Assembly (NCBI GenBank): GCA_030704225.1
Contig: CP131915.1
Coordinates: 3,596,001 to 3,660,000 of the forward strand
Length of the DNA: 64,000 bases
Reading direction: 5' to 3'
Source: Kosakonia sp. H02
Lineage (GTDB): Bacteria; Pseudomonadota; Gammaproteobacteria; Enterobacterales; Enterobacteriaceae
Both the position numbers and the translations under genes were made by a program. The notes below the pieces were generated by a model. The model was given only the letters and a program-made list of their open reading frames with translations, did no database searches and had not been told where the DNA came from. Shown here in pieces: positions 8,461 to 17,567 of this stretch (the stretch's first letter is position 1; each line of letters opens with the position of its first letter).

Positions 8461-9750
8461 ATGAAAAAAGTACTCATCGGCGCGGTCATTTCCGCAACTT
8501 TAGGCATGTGCGGCTTACCCGCCACCGCCGCTGACAATGTTGACTTGCGTATGTCCTGGTGGGGGGGCAACGGCCGTCATCAGGTGACATTGAAAGCGCT
8601 GGAAGAGTTTCACAAACAGCACCCGGACATTACCGTTAAATCTGAATACACCGGTTGGGACGGACATCTTTCGCGCCTGACCACACAGATCGCTGGCGGC
8701 ACTGAGCCGGACGTGATGCAGACCAACTGGAACTGGCTGCCGATTTTTTCTAAAAACGGCGACGGGTTTTACGATCTGAACCAGGTAAAAGACATTATCG
8801 ACCTGAGCCAGTTCGATGCTAAAGAGCTGCAATCCACCACCGTTAACGGCAAGCTGAACGGTATTCCTATCTCCGTGACCGCACGCGTTTTCTACTTTAA
8901 CGATGAGCAGTGGAAAAAAGCGGGCATTGCCTTCCCGAAAAGCTGGGATGAGCTGATGGCGGCGGGCAAAACGTTTGAAAGCAAACTTGGCAAACAGTAC
9001 TACCCGGTAGTGCTGGAGCACCAGGATACGCTGGCGCTGCTGAACTCTTATATGGTGCAGAAGTACAACATTCCGGCCGTTGACGAGAAAGCGAAGAAAT
9101 TCAGCTATACCGACGCGCAGTGGGTTGAATTCTTCCAGATGTATAAAAAACTGGTCGATAGCCACGTAATGCCGGACTCGAAGTACTATGCGTCGTTCGG
9201 TAAGAGCAACATGTATGAAATGAAGCCGTGGATTGAAGGTGAATGGGGCGGAACTTATATGTGGAACTCAACCATCACTAAATATTCCGACAACCTGAAG
9301 CCGCCCGCCAAACTGGTGCTGGGCGATTACCCGATGCTGCCGGGTGCGAAAGATGCGGGCTTGTTCTTTAAACCGGCGCAAATGCTGTCGATTGGTAAAT
9401 CGACGCAGCATCCGAAGGAAGCCGCGCAGGTGATCAACTTCCTGCTGAACAGCAAAGAAGGCGTGGAAACGCTGGGTCTGGAGCGTGGTGTGCCGCTGAG
9501 CAAAGCGGCAGTGCAAACGCTGACGGCAAGCGGAGCGATTAAAGAGGACGATCCGGCGGTTGCGGGTCTGCGCCTGGCGCAGTCTCTGCCAGCGAAACTT
9601 TCTGTGTCGCCGTACTTTGACGACCCGCAGATTGTGGCTCAGTTCGGCACCGCAATTCAGTACATCGATTATGGTCAGAAAACGGTGGAAGAGACTGCCG
9701 CCGACTTCCAGCGCCAGGCCGAGCGTATTTTGAAACGTGCTATGCGTTAA
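8461..9750 (+). CDS. togB: Oligogalacturonide-binding periplasmic protein TogB
   Basis: TogB is the solute-binding protein that delivers oligogalacturonides to TogMN in the periplasm. The 429-residue protein has a clear Sec signal peptide (MKKVLIGAVIS, ending PATAADN). The mature domain is of the family 1 extracellular solute-binding type (LRMSWWGG near its start). It starts 15 bases after togA, behind CGGAG, and closes the operon. The substrate is inferred from context. Confidence 0.9.
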   Translation: MKKVLIGAVISATLGMCGLPATAADNVDLRMSWWGGNGRHQVTLKALEEFHKQHPDITVKSEYTGWDGHLSRLTTQIAGGTEPDVMQTNWNWLPIFSKNGDGFYDLNQVKDIIDLSQFDAKELQSTTVNGKLNGIPISVTARVFYFNDEQWKKAGIAFPKSWDELMAAGKTFESKLGKQYYPVVLEHQDTLALLNSYMVQKYNIPAVDEKAKKFSYTDAQWVEFFQMYKKLVDSHVMPDSKYYASFGKSNMYEMKPWIEGEWGGTYMWNSTITKYSDNLKPPAKLVLGDYPMLPGAKDAGLFFKPAQMLSIGKSTQHPKEAAQVINFLLNSKEGVETLGLERGVPLSKAAVQTLTASGAIKEDDPAVAGLRLAQSLPAKLSVSPYFDDPQIVAQFGTAIQYIDYGQKTVEETAADFQRQAERILKRAMR

Positions 9751-9765
9751 GTATCAGCGTTAATC

Positions 9766-9790
9766 GCCGGATGGCACTAAGCCATCCGGC
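9766..9790. repeat. REP-like palindrome between togB and araE
   Basis: GCCGGATGGC and GCCATCCGGC form a perfect ten-base stem with a five-base loop. The sequence matches the core of enterobacterial REP elements. It lies between the convergent togB and araE ends, where it could also terminate or protect both messages. Confidence 0.75.
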
Positions 9791-9796
9791 AAATTA

Positions 9797-11215
9797 TCAA
9801 ACCCCAATATCCCGCAACTTCTCCCCGGCCATTAACCGGCGCTCAATATGCTCCAGCGTCACGTTTTTTGTTTCCGGCACCAGCCAGAATGTCACCCCAA
9901 CAAACGCCAGGTTCAGGGCGGTGTAGAGCCAGAAAGTTCCCGCCGCGCCAATGGCGTCCAGCAACGTCAGGAAGGTCGCGCCGATAATCATGTTCGACAC
10001 CCAGTTAGTGGTGGTGGAACAGGTGATCCCAAAATCGCGGCATTTCAGCGGCTGGATCTCCGAACACAAAATCCAGACTACCGGTGCGGCACTCATCGCG
10101 TAGCCCGCAATACAGATCATCGTCATACCCACAGAGAGCCAGGATAAGCCGCTTGATGCCGTGCCGTTATCAAACTGCATCAGGCAGTAACCGAGGATCA
10201 GCGTTCCGATGGCCATCACGCTAAAGCCAATCTTAAGCGCCGGTTTGCGCCCGGCTTTATCCACCGTAAAAACCGCGATAAAGGTGGCGAACATAAAGGT
10301 CAGGCCGACCACCAGCGTGGCAATCATCTGCTGCTCGGTGGTGGTAAACCCGGCCATTTTAAAAATACGCGGCGCGTAATACATGATGATATTCATACCG
10401 GTAAACTGCTGCATCGCCTGTAACAACATGCCAAGAAACACGGCGCGGCGCACATTGCGGTTAGCTTTAAACAACTGAAAACCGCCCTGCTTCAGTTTCA
10501 GGCTTTCACGAATATCGTTTAACTCTTCGCGGGCTTTTTCTGAGGTATCGCGCAGCATACGCAGCACCTCTTCCGCTTCAATATGCCGCCCTTTTTGCGC
10601 CAGCCAGCGCGGGCTGTTGGGCAGGAACACCACCAGAATAATCAGCAGCACCGCTGGCAGCGCCAGCACGCCGAGCATGGCCCGCCAGTTGCCGCTGTAG
10701 CTAAACGCCGTATCGGATAAAAACGCCAGCACAATCCCCAGCGTCACCATCAACTGGTACATGCTGATCATCTTGCCGCGCACATTTTCGCTCGCCATTT
10801 CAGAGAGATAGAGCGGCGCGGTATAAGACGCAATACCAACGGCTACGCCCAGCAGTACGCGGGAAATGAGCAGAACTTCTATGCTGTTGGCAAATGCAGA
10901 ACCGAGCGAACCGGCGACAAACAGCACTGCGCCAACCATCAGGCTGTATTTACGCCCAAGCCGGAACGAGAGCCAGCCGTTGAACAGCGCCCCGATGGCC
11001 GCGCCAAGCATCATGCTGCTCACCACCCACTCCTGCAACCGGCTGCTTAAAGTGAAATGATCGGTGATAAACGGCAATGCGCCAGCGATCACGCCAATAT
11101 CCAGACCAAACAGCAGCCCGGCAACGGCGGCCGAGACAGAGACAAACAGGTTCATGCGCCGGGTATCACGCAGCGCGCGCGGTAAAACTACAGAGTCATT
11201 ACTGAGAGAAGCCAT
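9797..11215 (-). CDS. araE: Arabinose-proton symporter AraE
   Basis: AraE imports L-arabinose with a proton across the inner membrane. The 472 residues equal the E. coli length and the sequence is nearly colinear with it. Twelve membrane spans are expected. Sugar porter signatures visible are FRLGRKY, PNSPRWL, QQFTGMN and PETKNVTLEHIE. It sits beside kduD as in E. coli, but the tog operon now lies on its other side. An AraC-type site lies upstream. Arabinose is a pectin side-chain sugar, so its place in this cluster is functionally coherent. Confidence 0.96.
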   Translation of the reverse strand: MASLSNDSVVLPRALRDTRRMNLFVSVSAAVAGLLFGLDIGVIAGALPFITDHFTLSSRLQEWVVSSMMLGAAIGALFNGWLSFRLGRKYSLMVGAVLFVAGSLGSAFANSIEVLLISRVLLGVAVGIASYTAPLYLSEMASENVRGKMISMYQLMVTLGIVLAFLSDTAFSYSGNWRAMLGVLALPAVLLIILVVFLPNSPRWLAQKGRHIEAEEVLRMLRDTSEKAREELNDIRESLKLKQGGFQLFKANRNVRRAVFLGMLLQAMQQFTGMNIIMYYAPRIFKMAGFTTTEQQMIATLVVGLTFMFATFIAVFTVDKAGRKPALKIGFSVMAIGTLILGYCLMQFDNGTASSGLSWLSVGMTMICIAGYAMSAAPVVWILCSEIQPLKCRDFGITCSTTTNWVSNMIIGATFLTLLDAIGAAGTFWLYTALNLAFVGVTFWLVPETKNVTLEHIERRLMAGEKLRDIGV

Positions 11216-11275
11216 TTTTTTCCTGCCTGCACAGAATAAGACGTAATAAGAAAGTAAGTCAGCGCCGGGAATAAG

Positions 11276-11315
11276 CGTCAGGCAGTAAAACGCGAAGATA
11301 TGGATTAATTTGCTA
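11276..11315 (-). promoter_or_regulatory. AraC-type operator pair at the araE promoter
   Basis: Read on the minus strand, 11315-11299 matches the AraC half-site pattern TAGC-N7-TCCATA exactly. A second, weaker half-site ending in CTGACG lies at about 11276-11294, spaced like the araI1-araI2 pair of araBAD. It lies 60-100 bases upstream of the araE start. The rest of the 316-base gap (11216-11531) is AT-rich and shows no gene. Confidence 0.65.
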
Positions 11316-11531
11316 TCACATGTTGTTTTGTGATGGAGTTTACAGTTTTGAAAATAGAGTTTAAGCGATAAAATATTTTTAATATGCTTATTTATAAGAA
11401 GTTTTTAATAATGCACATGTATTTAAGACAAATTGATATGGATATTTCTATTTATTGAATATGGACAATTAATATGCAGAGCTAAAAAAACCTGCCGCAG
11501 CAGGTTTTATTTCTATTTAAGCAAGAACGCA

Positions 11532-12293
11532 TTAACGCGCCAGCCAGCCACCGTCTACGGCAATGGTATAACCGTTAATGTAGTCGGACGCTTTGGATGA
11601 CAGGAACACCACCGGCCCCATCAGATCGCTCGGCAGCCCCCAGCGGCCAGCCGGAATGCGGTCGAGGATCTCGGCGCTACGCTGTTCGTCAGCGCGCAAT
11701 TGCTGGGTGTTATTGGTTGCCATGTAACCCGGTGCAATCGCGTTGACGTTAATATTGTGCTTCGCCCACTCGTTCGCCAGCAGACGAGTTACGCCCATTA
11801 CGCCGCTTTTCGACGCGGTGTAAGACGGCACACGGATGCCACCCTGGAAGGAGAGCATGGAGGCGATGTTGATGATTTTGCCGCCGTTGCCCTGTGCGAT
11901 GAAGTGTTTCGCCGCCGCCTGAGACATAAAGAACACGCTCTTGATATTCAGGTTCATGACGTCGTCCCAGTCCTGTTCGCTGAAGTTAATCGCGTCTTCA
12001 CGACGGATCAAACCTGCGTTGTTGACCAGAATATCGATCTTGCCGAATTCTGCGACCGCGCGCTCCAGCAGGGCCGGAATACCGTCGACTTTACGCAGAT
12101 CGGCAGTCAGGCTCAGGAAACGACGGCCCAGCGCGGTCACACGTTCGATAGTTTCTGTCGGTTCAACAATGTTGATGCCCACAATATCGCAGCCCGCTTC
12201 TGCCAGACCCAGCGCCATGCCCTGACCCAGACCGGTGTCGCAACCGCTCACTACCGCAACTTTACCTTGAAGAGAAAATGCATCCAGAATCAT
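11532..12293 (-). CDS. kduD: 2-deoxy-D-gluconate 3-dehydrogenase KduD
   Basis: KduD is a short-chain dehydrogenase that reduces 3-deoxy-D-glycero-2,5-hexodiulosonate to KDG with NADH in pectin-oligomer breakdown. The 253 residues equal the E. coli length. The cofactor motif is GCDTGLGQG (17-25), then NNAGLIRRED. The catalytic serine is in IASMLS and the tyrosine/lysine in SYTASKSG. It follows kduI with about 60 bases between them, forming a kduI-kduD operon. Confidence 0.96.
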   Translation of the reverse strand: MILDAFSLQGKVAVVSGCDTGLGQGMALGLAEAGCDIVGINIVEPTETIERVTALGRRFLSLTADLRKVDGIPALLERAVAEFGKIDILVNNAGLIRREDAINFSEQDWDDVMNLNIKSVFFMSQAAAKHFIAQGNGGKIINIASMLSFQGGIRVPSYTASKSGVMGVTRLLANEWAKHNINVNAIAPGYMATNNTQQLRADEQRSAEILDRIPAGRWGLPSDLMGPVVFLSSKASDYINGYTIAVDGGWLAR

Positions 12294-12352
12294 GTTTGTT
12301 CCTTAATCTATCAGCGCCTGTACCGGACAGGCATCGTTTGTGCTGCCCGCAA

Positions 12353-13189
12353 TTAGCGCAGATCTTTTACCGCGACGTGGTCCATATCATCAAAGACCTG
12401 GTTCTCGCCCACCATCCCCCAGATGAAGGTATACGCACGCGTCCCGACACCTGAATGGATTGACCAGCTTGGCGAAATCACCGCTTGTTCGTTATGCATC
12501 ACGATATGACGCGTTTCCTGCGGTTGGCCCATCATATGGAATACGCAGGCGTCCTCTTCCATATTGAAGTAGAAGTAAACTTCCATGCGGCGTTCATGGG
12601 TGTGGCATGGCATGGTGTTCCACAGGTTGCCCGGCGCAAGCTCCGTCAAGCCCATGCTCAACTGGCAGGTTTCCAGCACATCCGGCACGAAATATTTGTT
12701 GATGGTGCGACGGTTGCTGGTTAACGGATCGCCAAGGGTGACGGGCGCAACATCCGCAGGGGTCACTTTTTTGGTCGGGAACGTCATGTGCGCCGGTGCG
12801 CAGTTGTAATAAAACTTCGCCGGTTTTGCGCTATCGACGCTGGCGAAAACCACTTCTTTCGCCCCTTTGCCGACATATAACGCGTCGCGATGGCCAATTT
12901 CATAGCACTGGCCGTCAACGGTAATGGTGCCCGGACCGCCGATATTGATAACGCCCAATTCGCGGCGTTCAAGGAAATAGGTCACGCCCAGTTGTTTACC
13001 CACTTCACCACCGACAGAAACAGTTTTCGCCACCGGCTTAATGCCGCCGACAATGATGCGATCGATGTGGCTGTAAACCATGGTGTATTCGTCATCAACG
13101 AACACTTTTTCGACTAAAAACTCATCGCGCAGGCCCTGGGTATCCAGGATTTTTGCGTGCGCGCTGTGGATGCTTTGTCTGACTTCCAC
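12353..13189 (-). CDS. kduI: 5-keto-4-deoxyuronate isomerase KduI
   Basis: KduI isomerises 5-keto-4-deoxyuronate to 3-deoxy-D-glycero-2,5-hexodiulosonate, the KduD substrate. I place the start at the GTG giving VEVRQSIHSAHAK, because GGAGGTT lies just upstream and the length becomes 278 residues as in E. coli. Zinc ligands of the cupin-like fold are visible in CHTHERRMEVY and WSIHSGVG. KdgR-box-like sequences lie upstream. Confidence 0.95.
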   Translation of the reverse strand: MEVRQSIHSAHAKILDTQGLRDEFLVEKVFVDDEYTMVYSHIDRIIVGGIKPVAKTVSVGGEVGKQLGVTYFLERRELGVINIGGPGTITVDGQCYEIGHRDALYVGKGAKEVVFASVDSAKPAKFYYNCAPAHMTFPTKKVTPADVAPVTLGDPLTSNRRTINKYFVPDVLETCQLSMGLTELAPGNLWNTMPCHTHERRMEVYFYFNMEEDACVFHMMGQPQETRHIVMHNEQAVISPSWSIHSGVGTRAYTFIWGMVGENQVFDDMDHVAVKDLR

Positions 13190-13689
13190 AATAACCTCCG
13201 ACGTCAATTTTGAGCGAAATGCCATAAAAACGAAGCGCAGAAACAGCGTTCCGGTTCTTGTATTAGCGCATCTTATCCCGGCTAAAACGCGTTTTCAATG
13301 TTAAATAAAACAACGTTTCACTTTTTCTGTTACTTATTTTAAGATCTGGAAGTGGGATCACGATTGTTTGGCATTGACACTATTTCTGTCGCCATTTCGC
13401 CTGCGGGTTTTGTTTAAATTAAGCATAGCAAACAATAAGTTAAGCAAACCTTTGAGTTTTGACACGCAAACGGCACTTTTCCTGTTGAAAATCAAAGGCC
13501 ACTTTCGCAGCGCCGATGTTTTCACTGCTTTTGCAGCCTGTCGTAACAATTTTCTTATAAAGTGCGTCAGCAATCACACATACTGAAACGTTGTTTTGAT
13601 AAATTAACACCCTATTTTTAAACTTAAGCGAATCTGGGGTCATCACTGGGGTGCAACTTTCCCACTTGCCCCGCTAAAGGAGTGAAAAC
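13190..13689. promoter_or_regulatory. Divergent kduI-ogl control region
   Basis: This 500-base gap separates divergent kduI and ogl. KdgR-box-like sequences lie at 13306-13320 (TAAAACAACGTTTCA, towards kduI) and 13584-13598 (TGAAACGTTGTTTTG, towards ogl). A further palindrome AAAACGCGTTTT lies at 13284-13295. Short frames in the middle have no ribosome sites and look spurious. The pair of boxes suggests that one regulator controls both operons. Confidence 0.65.
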
Positions 13690-14865
13690 ATGGCGAAAGG
13701 CATGCGGGTAAAATTGAATTATCACGTCAGCTGCGATCCGGATACCGGCGCGGAAGTCACTCGCTTAACCCCCGCGGAAGTGACCTGCCACCGGAACTAC
13801 TTTTATCAAAAGTGCTTCTTTAATGATGGCAGCCATCTGTTATTTGCCGGGGAATTTGATGGCAACTGGAACTATTACCTGCTGGATATTGCCAATGCCG
13901 AAGCGGTGCAGTTGACCGAAGGCGCGGGCGATAACACTTTTGGCGGTTTTCTCTCGCCGGATGACAGCGCTTTATATTATGTGAAAAACGATCGCACCCT
14001 GCGCGAAGTGAATTTGCATACGCTTGCCGAGCGCGAGGTTTACCGCGTGCCGGATGAGTGGGTGGGCTACGGCACCTGGGTGGCAAACAGTGATTGCAGC
14101 AAACTGGTAGGCATTGAGATTTCCGCCAAAGACTGGACGCCGCTGAACGACTGGCAGCTATTCCATGATTTCTTCTATAAAGGGCCGCACTGCCGCCTGT
14201 TGCGCGTGGATCTGCACACGGGCGCAAGCAATGTTATTCACGAAGAAAAGATCTGGCTCGGCCACCCCATTTATCGCCCGTTCGATGACAACACCGTTGC
14301 GTTTTGTCATGAAGGCCCGCACGACCTGGTGGATGCGCGGATGTGGCTGGTCAATGAAGACGGCAGCCATGTGCGTAAAGTGAAAGATCACGCCAAAGGT
14401 GAAAGCTGCACTCATGAGTTCTGGGTCCCGGACGGCTCCGCTCTGGTGTATGTCTCTTATTTCAAAGGCCAACAAGGCCGCGTGGTTTACCGCTTTAACT
14501 CGGAAACGGGCATGAATGAAGCGATTATGCCGATCCCGGCGTGTTCGCATTTGATGAGTAATTTTGATGGCACGCTGTTGGTCGGCGACGGTTCCGGCAC
14601 GCCGGTGGATGTGAAAGATACCGGCGGCTACACCATCGACAACGACCCGTATTTGTACGTTTTCGACGTGGCGCAAAAAGCGTATTTCCGCGTGGCACGT
14701 CACGACACCTCCTGGACGACATTTGCCAATAGCCGCCAGGTCACCCATCCGCACCCGTCGTTTACCCCCGACGACAGTGCGATTTTGTTTAGTTCGGATA
14801 AAGACGGCAAACCGGCCCTCTATATCGCGAAACTTCCCGGGCAACGTACTCTGTTGCAATCATGA
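13690..14865 (+). CDS. ogl: Oligogalacturonate lyase
   Basis: Ogl cleaves unsaturated digalacturonate in the cytoplasm, giving monomers for KdgF/KduI. The 391-residue protein is a polysaccharide lyase family 22 beta-propeller. Conserved stretches visible are CHRNYFYQKCFFNDGS, GDNTFGGFLSPDD, WLGHPIYRP, FCHEGPHDLVDARMW and HPHPSFTPDD, which supply the manganese-binding and catalytic histidines. The start MAKGMRVKL follows AAAGGAG. It ends at a strong terminator. Confidence 0.94.
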   Translation: MAKGMRVKLNYHVSCDPDTGAEVTRLTPAEVTCHRNYFYQKCFFNDGSHLLFAGEFDGNWNYYLLDIANAEAVQLTEGAGDNTFGGFLSPDDSALYYVKNDRTLREVNLHTLAEREVYRVPDEWVGYGTWVANSDCSKLVGIEISAKDWTPLNDWQLFHDFFYKGPHCRLLRVDLHTGASNVIHEEKIWLGHPIYRPFDDNTVAFCHEGPHDLVDARMWLVNEDGSHVRKVKDHAKGESCTHEFWVPDGSALVYVSYFKGQQGRVVYRFNSETGMNEAIMPIPACSHLMSNFDGTLLVGDGSGTPVDVKDTGGYTIDNDPYLYVFDVAQKAYFRVARHDTSWTTFANSRQVTHPHPSFTPDDSAILFSSDKDGKPALYIAKLPGQRTLLQS

Positions 14866-14894
14866 CTTGAGTTAGTGTTTCTGTAACTGGCCTT

Positions 14895-14922
14895 GCCCTC
14901 CCTCGCTGGAGGGCTTTTTTTC
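14895..14922 (+). terminator. Intrinsic terminator after ogl
   Basis: GCCCTCC pairs with GGAGGGC, followed by a run of eight T residues about 30 bases past the ogl stop. Confidence 0.85.
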
Positions 14923-15018
14923 TTTACCCGTCATACTTCGCGCCGCAGGGGCGTTGGCTTTCCTGCAACTCGAATTATTTAGGGTAAAGGGTTATTGGTA
15001 TTGCCACTTTCCTGCAAA

Positions 15019-15048
15019 AACAAAAAACCCGGCCATGACTGCGCCGGG
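15019..15048 (-). terminator. Intrinsic terminator after kdgM
   Basis: On the minus strand CCCGGC pairs with GCCGGG and is followed by a T-rich tail. It lies just past the kdgM stop. Confidence 0.75.
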
Positions 15049-15074
15049 ATTTTAATTGAGGGTAATTCAGACAA

Positions 15075-15755
15075 TCAGAAAGAGTAAGCCACGCCCAGGC
15101 GGAAACGGGTCTGGCGTTCGTCGCTTCCCGTTACACCCACGTTGCCGAGTTCAACATACGGAGACCAGTTCTGGTCGAGTTTATACGCCAGCTTAGCGTT
15201 ATATTCGTTGGAGTAGGTTTTATCGTTATCACGTAAAACCCCTTCGGTGCTCTTCGCATAAACATAATTCAGCTCGACGCGGTAATCGCCCATCGCCCAC
15301 CCTAACCAGGTATCGAATTTATTGACTTTATTATCGACAGCGTTGGAATTCGGGTAGCGTGTGTATTCATAACGATAACGGCCCGCAATATAAACGCCGT
15401 TATCAAAGCTATATTGCACATGAAGATACGGTTTATAGATTGAGTTTGAATCTTTACTTTCGATATTAAAGCCCGGATTCAGTGCAAAATTCTTGGTCCA
15501 CGCCCAGCGGTAGTTAATGGATTCTTCGTGGCCGTTGCCAACAATTTCCGTTAACGGTTTATCGGCATCATCGCCGCCGGATTTCCATTTTGCTTCGACA
15601 CCGAAACCTACGCCATTCGCGAAACGGTGAGAAACCGCAACACGGTCAGCGTTTGAGCCGCTGTCGATGTATTCGTGACGCAAATCAACGGTTACAGCTT
15701 GTGAAGCGAAGGATGCGCCAAGGAGTGAAGCAAGGGCCAGAGTTTTCTTAAACAT
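15075..15755 (-). CDS. kdgM: Oligogalacturonate-specific porin KdgM
   Basis: KdgM forms an outer-membrane channel for oligogalacturonides. The 226-residue protein has a signal peptide (MFKKTLALASLLGASFASQA) and a mature domain of alternating amphipathic strands. It ends with RFRLGVAYSF, a terminal aromatic residue typical of outer-membrane barrels. It is convergent with ogl and closes the pectin set, providing the entry step. The KdgM family is confident; other members transport alginate or sialic-acid oligomers, and the substrate here is taken from context. Confidence 0.9.
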   Translation of the reverse strand: MFKKTLALASLLGASFASQAVTVDLRHEYIDSGSNADRVAVSHRFANGVGFGVEAKWKSGGDDADKPLTEIVGNGHEESINYRWAWTKNFALNPGFNIESKDSNSIYKPYLHVQYSFDNGVYIAGRYRYEYTRYPNSNAVDNKVNKFDTWLGWAMGDYRVELNYVYAKSTEGVLRDNDKTYSNEYNAKLAYKLDQNWSPYVELGNVGVTGSDERQTRFRLGVAYSF

Positions 15756-16184
15756 GAGTTACCTCAATAATTAAAATTATGTTCCATTTTTATGGAATTG
15801 CATTTTATTTTTTCGGTAACTTTATTTTAGTGATCGCGATCGTAAATATTTGCACGGAACGGAACTATGTATAACGGCGTGATGAATATCAATAAAAAAC
15901 CCATTTAAAGCCCTAAAAAACAGATGAAGATCACACCAAATATTTTATTAACCGAACACTTACAAATTGAAATACAAATAAAAAACATAATAAAAACAGA
16001 TCACTACAAAAGCGATTCGCTAATAATAAGCATGCTTATTTCTCACATTTCAAATTGTAACGGCAGCAATAATATAAGATCTCTAAGGTGCAGAAGTATT
16101 TTTAAATAAAATCGTAGGATTATTAACGGAAGGCATAGAGATTTTATTTTAATTGAAACAAAACCTGCGACGGTTATCACAAAC
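15756..16184 (-). promoter_or_regulatory. kdgM control region, AT-rich
   Basis: This 430-base AT-rich gap lies upstream of kdgM. A degenerate KdgR-box-like sequence lies at 15793-15809, overlapping the dyad GTTCCAT/ATGGAAT. A CRP-like site (GTGATCGCGATCG) lies at about 15830-15842. The far half, 15900-16180, shows only poly-A-rich sequence and a 61-codon frame without support. Confidence 0.5.
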
Positions 16185-16185
16185 A

Positions 16186-16213
16186 ATAAAGCCTTCCGGC
16201 TGGAAGGCTTTAT
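16186..16213. terminator. Bidirectional terminator past yqeF
   Basis: ATAAAGCCTTCC and GGAAGGCTTTAT form a perfect twelve-base stem around GGCT, with T/A tails on both sides. It lies just past the yqeF stop on the minus strand. Confidence 0.8.
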
Positions 16214-16230
16214 TTGGAGAGAGAAAGAGA

Positions 16231-17412
16231 TTAATCGCGCTCGATAGCCAATGCCACGCCCTGACCACCACCAATGCAGAGCGTTGCCAGCCCTTTGCGG
16301 GCCTGCCGTTTTTGCATCTCATGCACCAGCGAAACGAGGATACGACACCCGGACGCCCCAATCGGGTGACCCAGCGCTATCGCACCGCCATTGACGTTTA
16401 CCCGCTTCTCATCCCATTCGAGGATTTTGCCCACCGACAGCGCCTGCGCGGCGTATGCTTCGTTGGCTTCTATCAGTTCAACATCATCTAACTTCCAGCC
16501 GGCCCGCTCCAGACAGCGCCGCATGGCATACACCGGCGCAATGCCCATCAGAGCAGGATCCACACCGACGCTGGCGAACGCGCGGATCCGTGCCAGCATC
16601 GGTAAATTAAGTTGCTGGGCTTTGCCTGCGCTCATCATTAATACCGCTGCCGCACCATCGTTGATCGGTGAAGCGTTTCCGGCGGTGACCGAACCGCTTT
16701 GTTTAAACGCTGGCGCGAGTTGCGCCAGCGCCTCTGCGCTGGCATCGGTGCGCGGCTGCTCATCCGTATCGACAAGCACGGTTTTCCCGTCGGCGCTCAG
16801 GGTGTGTACCGGCACGATTTCGTCGCGAAAACGCCCGGAATCAATGGCGGCGCGGGCTTTATGCTGGGAACTCAGCGCCCATTCATCCTGGCGTTCACGG
16901 CTGATCCCGTACTCGCGCGCCAGATTTTCCGCCGTGACGCCCATATGGTAATCGTTGAAGGCATCCCACAAACCGTCATGCACCAGGCTGTCGATGAGCT
17001 GGCTATTACCAAGTTGCGCGCCGGTGCGGCTATCGCTCAGCACATGCGGCGCGCGGCTCATGTTTTCCTGCCCGCCCGCAATCACCACGTCAGCTTCGCC
17101 GCACTGGATGGCCTGCGAGGCCAGATGCAGCGCCTTTAACCCGGAACCGCACACATCGTTGATGGTAATGGCCGAAACGGTATTCGGCAGGCCACCTTTA
17201 ATTGCCGACTGGCGGGCCGGGTTTTGCCCGGCTCCGGCGGTCAGCACCTGGCCTAAAATCACTTCATCGATATCCTGTGGCTGCACACCGCTGCGCGCAA
17301 TTAACGCCTGCACCACCGCGCTACCTAACTCGACGGCAGAGTGGCGCGACAGCGCACCCTGAAAACAGCCGATCGGCGTGCGCACCGCAGCCACAATCAC
17401 GACATCTTTCAT
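16231..17412 (-). CDS. yqeF: Acetyl-CoA acetyltransferase (thiolase)
   Basis: YqeF is a predicted cytoplasmic acetyl-CoA acetyltransferase. It is a type II thiolase condensing or cleaving acetyl-CoA/acetoacetyl-CoA. The start MKDVVIVAAVRTPIG with GGGGTAGAG upstream gives 393 residues, the E. coli length; a GTG six codons upstream is less likely. Active-site motifs are NDVCGSGLKAL (nucleophilic cysteine), GHPIGASGCR (histidine) and CIGGGQG (second cysteine). It follows kduI in E. coli; here ogl and kdgM intervene. Confidence 0.95.
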   Translation of the reverse strand: MKDVVIVAAVRTPIGCFQGALSRHSAVELGSAVVQALIARSGVQPQDIDEVILGQVLTAGAGQNPARQSAIKGGLPNTVSAITINDVCGSGLKALHLASQAIQCGEADVVIAGGQENMSRAPHVLSDSRTGAQLGNSQLIDSLVHDGLWDAFNDYHMGVTAENLAREYGISRERQDEWALSSQHKARAAIDSGRFRDEIVPVHTLSADGKTVLVDTDEQPRTDASAEALAQLAPAFKQSGSVTAGNASPINDGAAAVLMMSAGKAQQLNLPMLARIRAFASVGVDPALMGIAPVYAMRRCLERAGWKLDDVELIEANEAYAAQALSVGKILEWDEKRVNVNGGAIALGHPIGASGCRILVSLVHEMQKRQARKGLATLCIGGGQGVALAIERD

Positions 17413-17535
17413 CTCTACCCCCGAGGTCACTGAACCCGGCCATAGTAGTGCATTGTTAAAAAGGTTTATCGAAGATGTTTAAAATTGGTGAGATTAATCA
17501 CAGGGAATAATGTGAAGCGGGAAAGCAGAATGAAA

Positions 17536-17558
17536 TGCGCGGCCAGGGCGACCGCGCA
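17536..17558 (-). terminator. Possible terminator after the metQ-like gene
   Basis: TGCGCGG and CCGCGCA form a seven-base stem just past the stop, with only a short T-rich tail (TTTCATT) on the minus strand. It is a weak candidate. Confidence 0.4.
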
Positions 17559-17567
17559 TAAGGCAGA

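Noticed and set aside
13284..13295. AAAACGCGTTTT as an additional KdgR box
   Set aside because: It is a perfect palindrome, but its half-site spacing differs from the KdgR consensus, so it is only mentioned within the control region.
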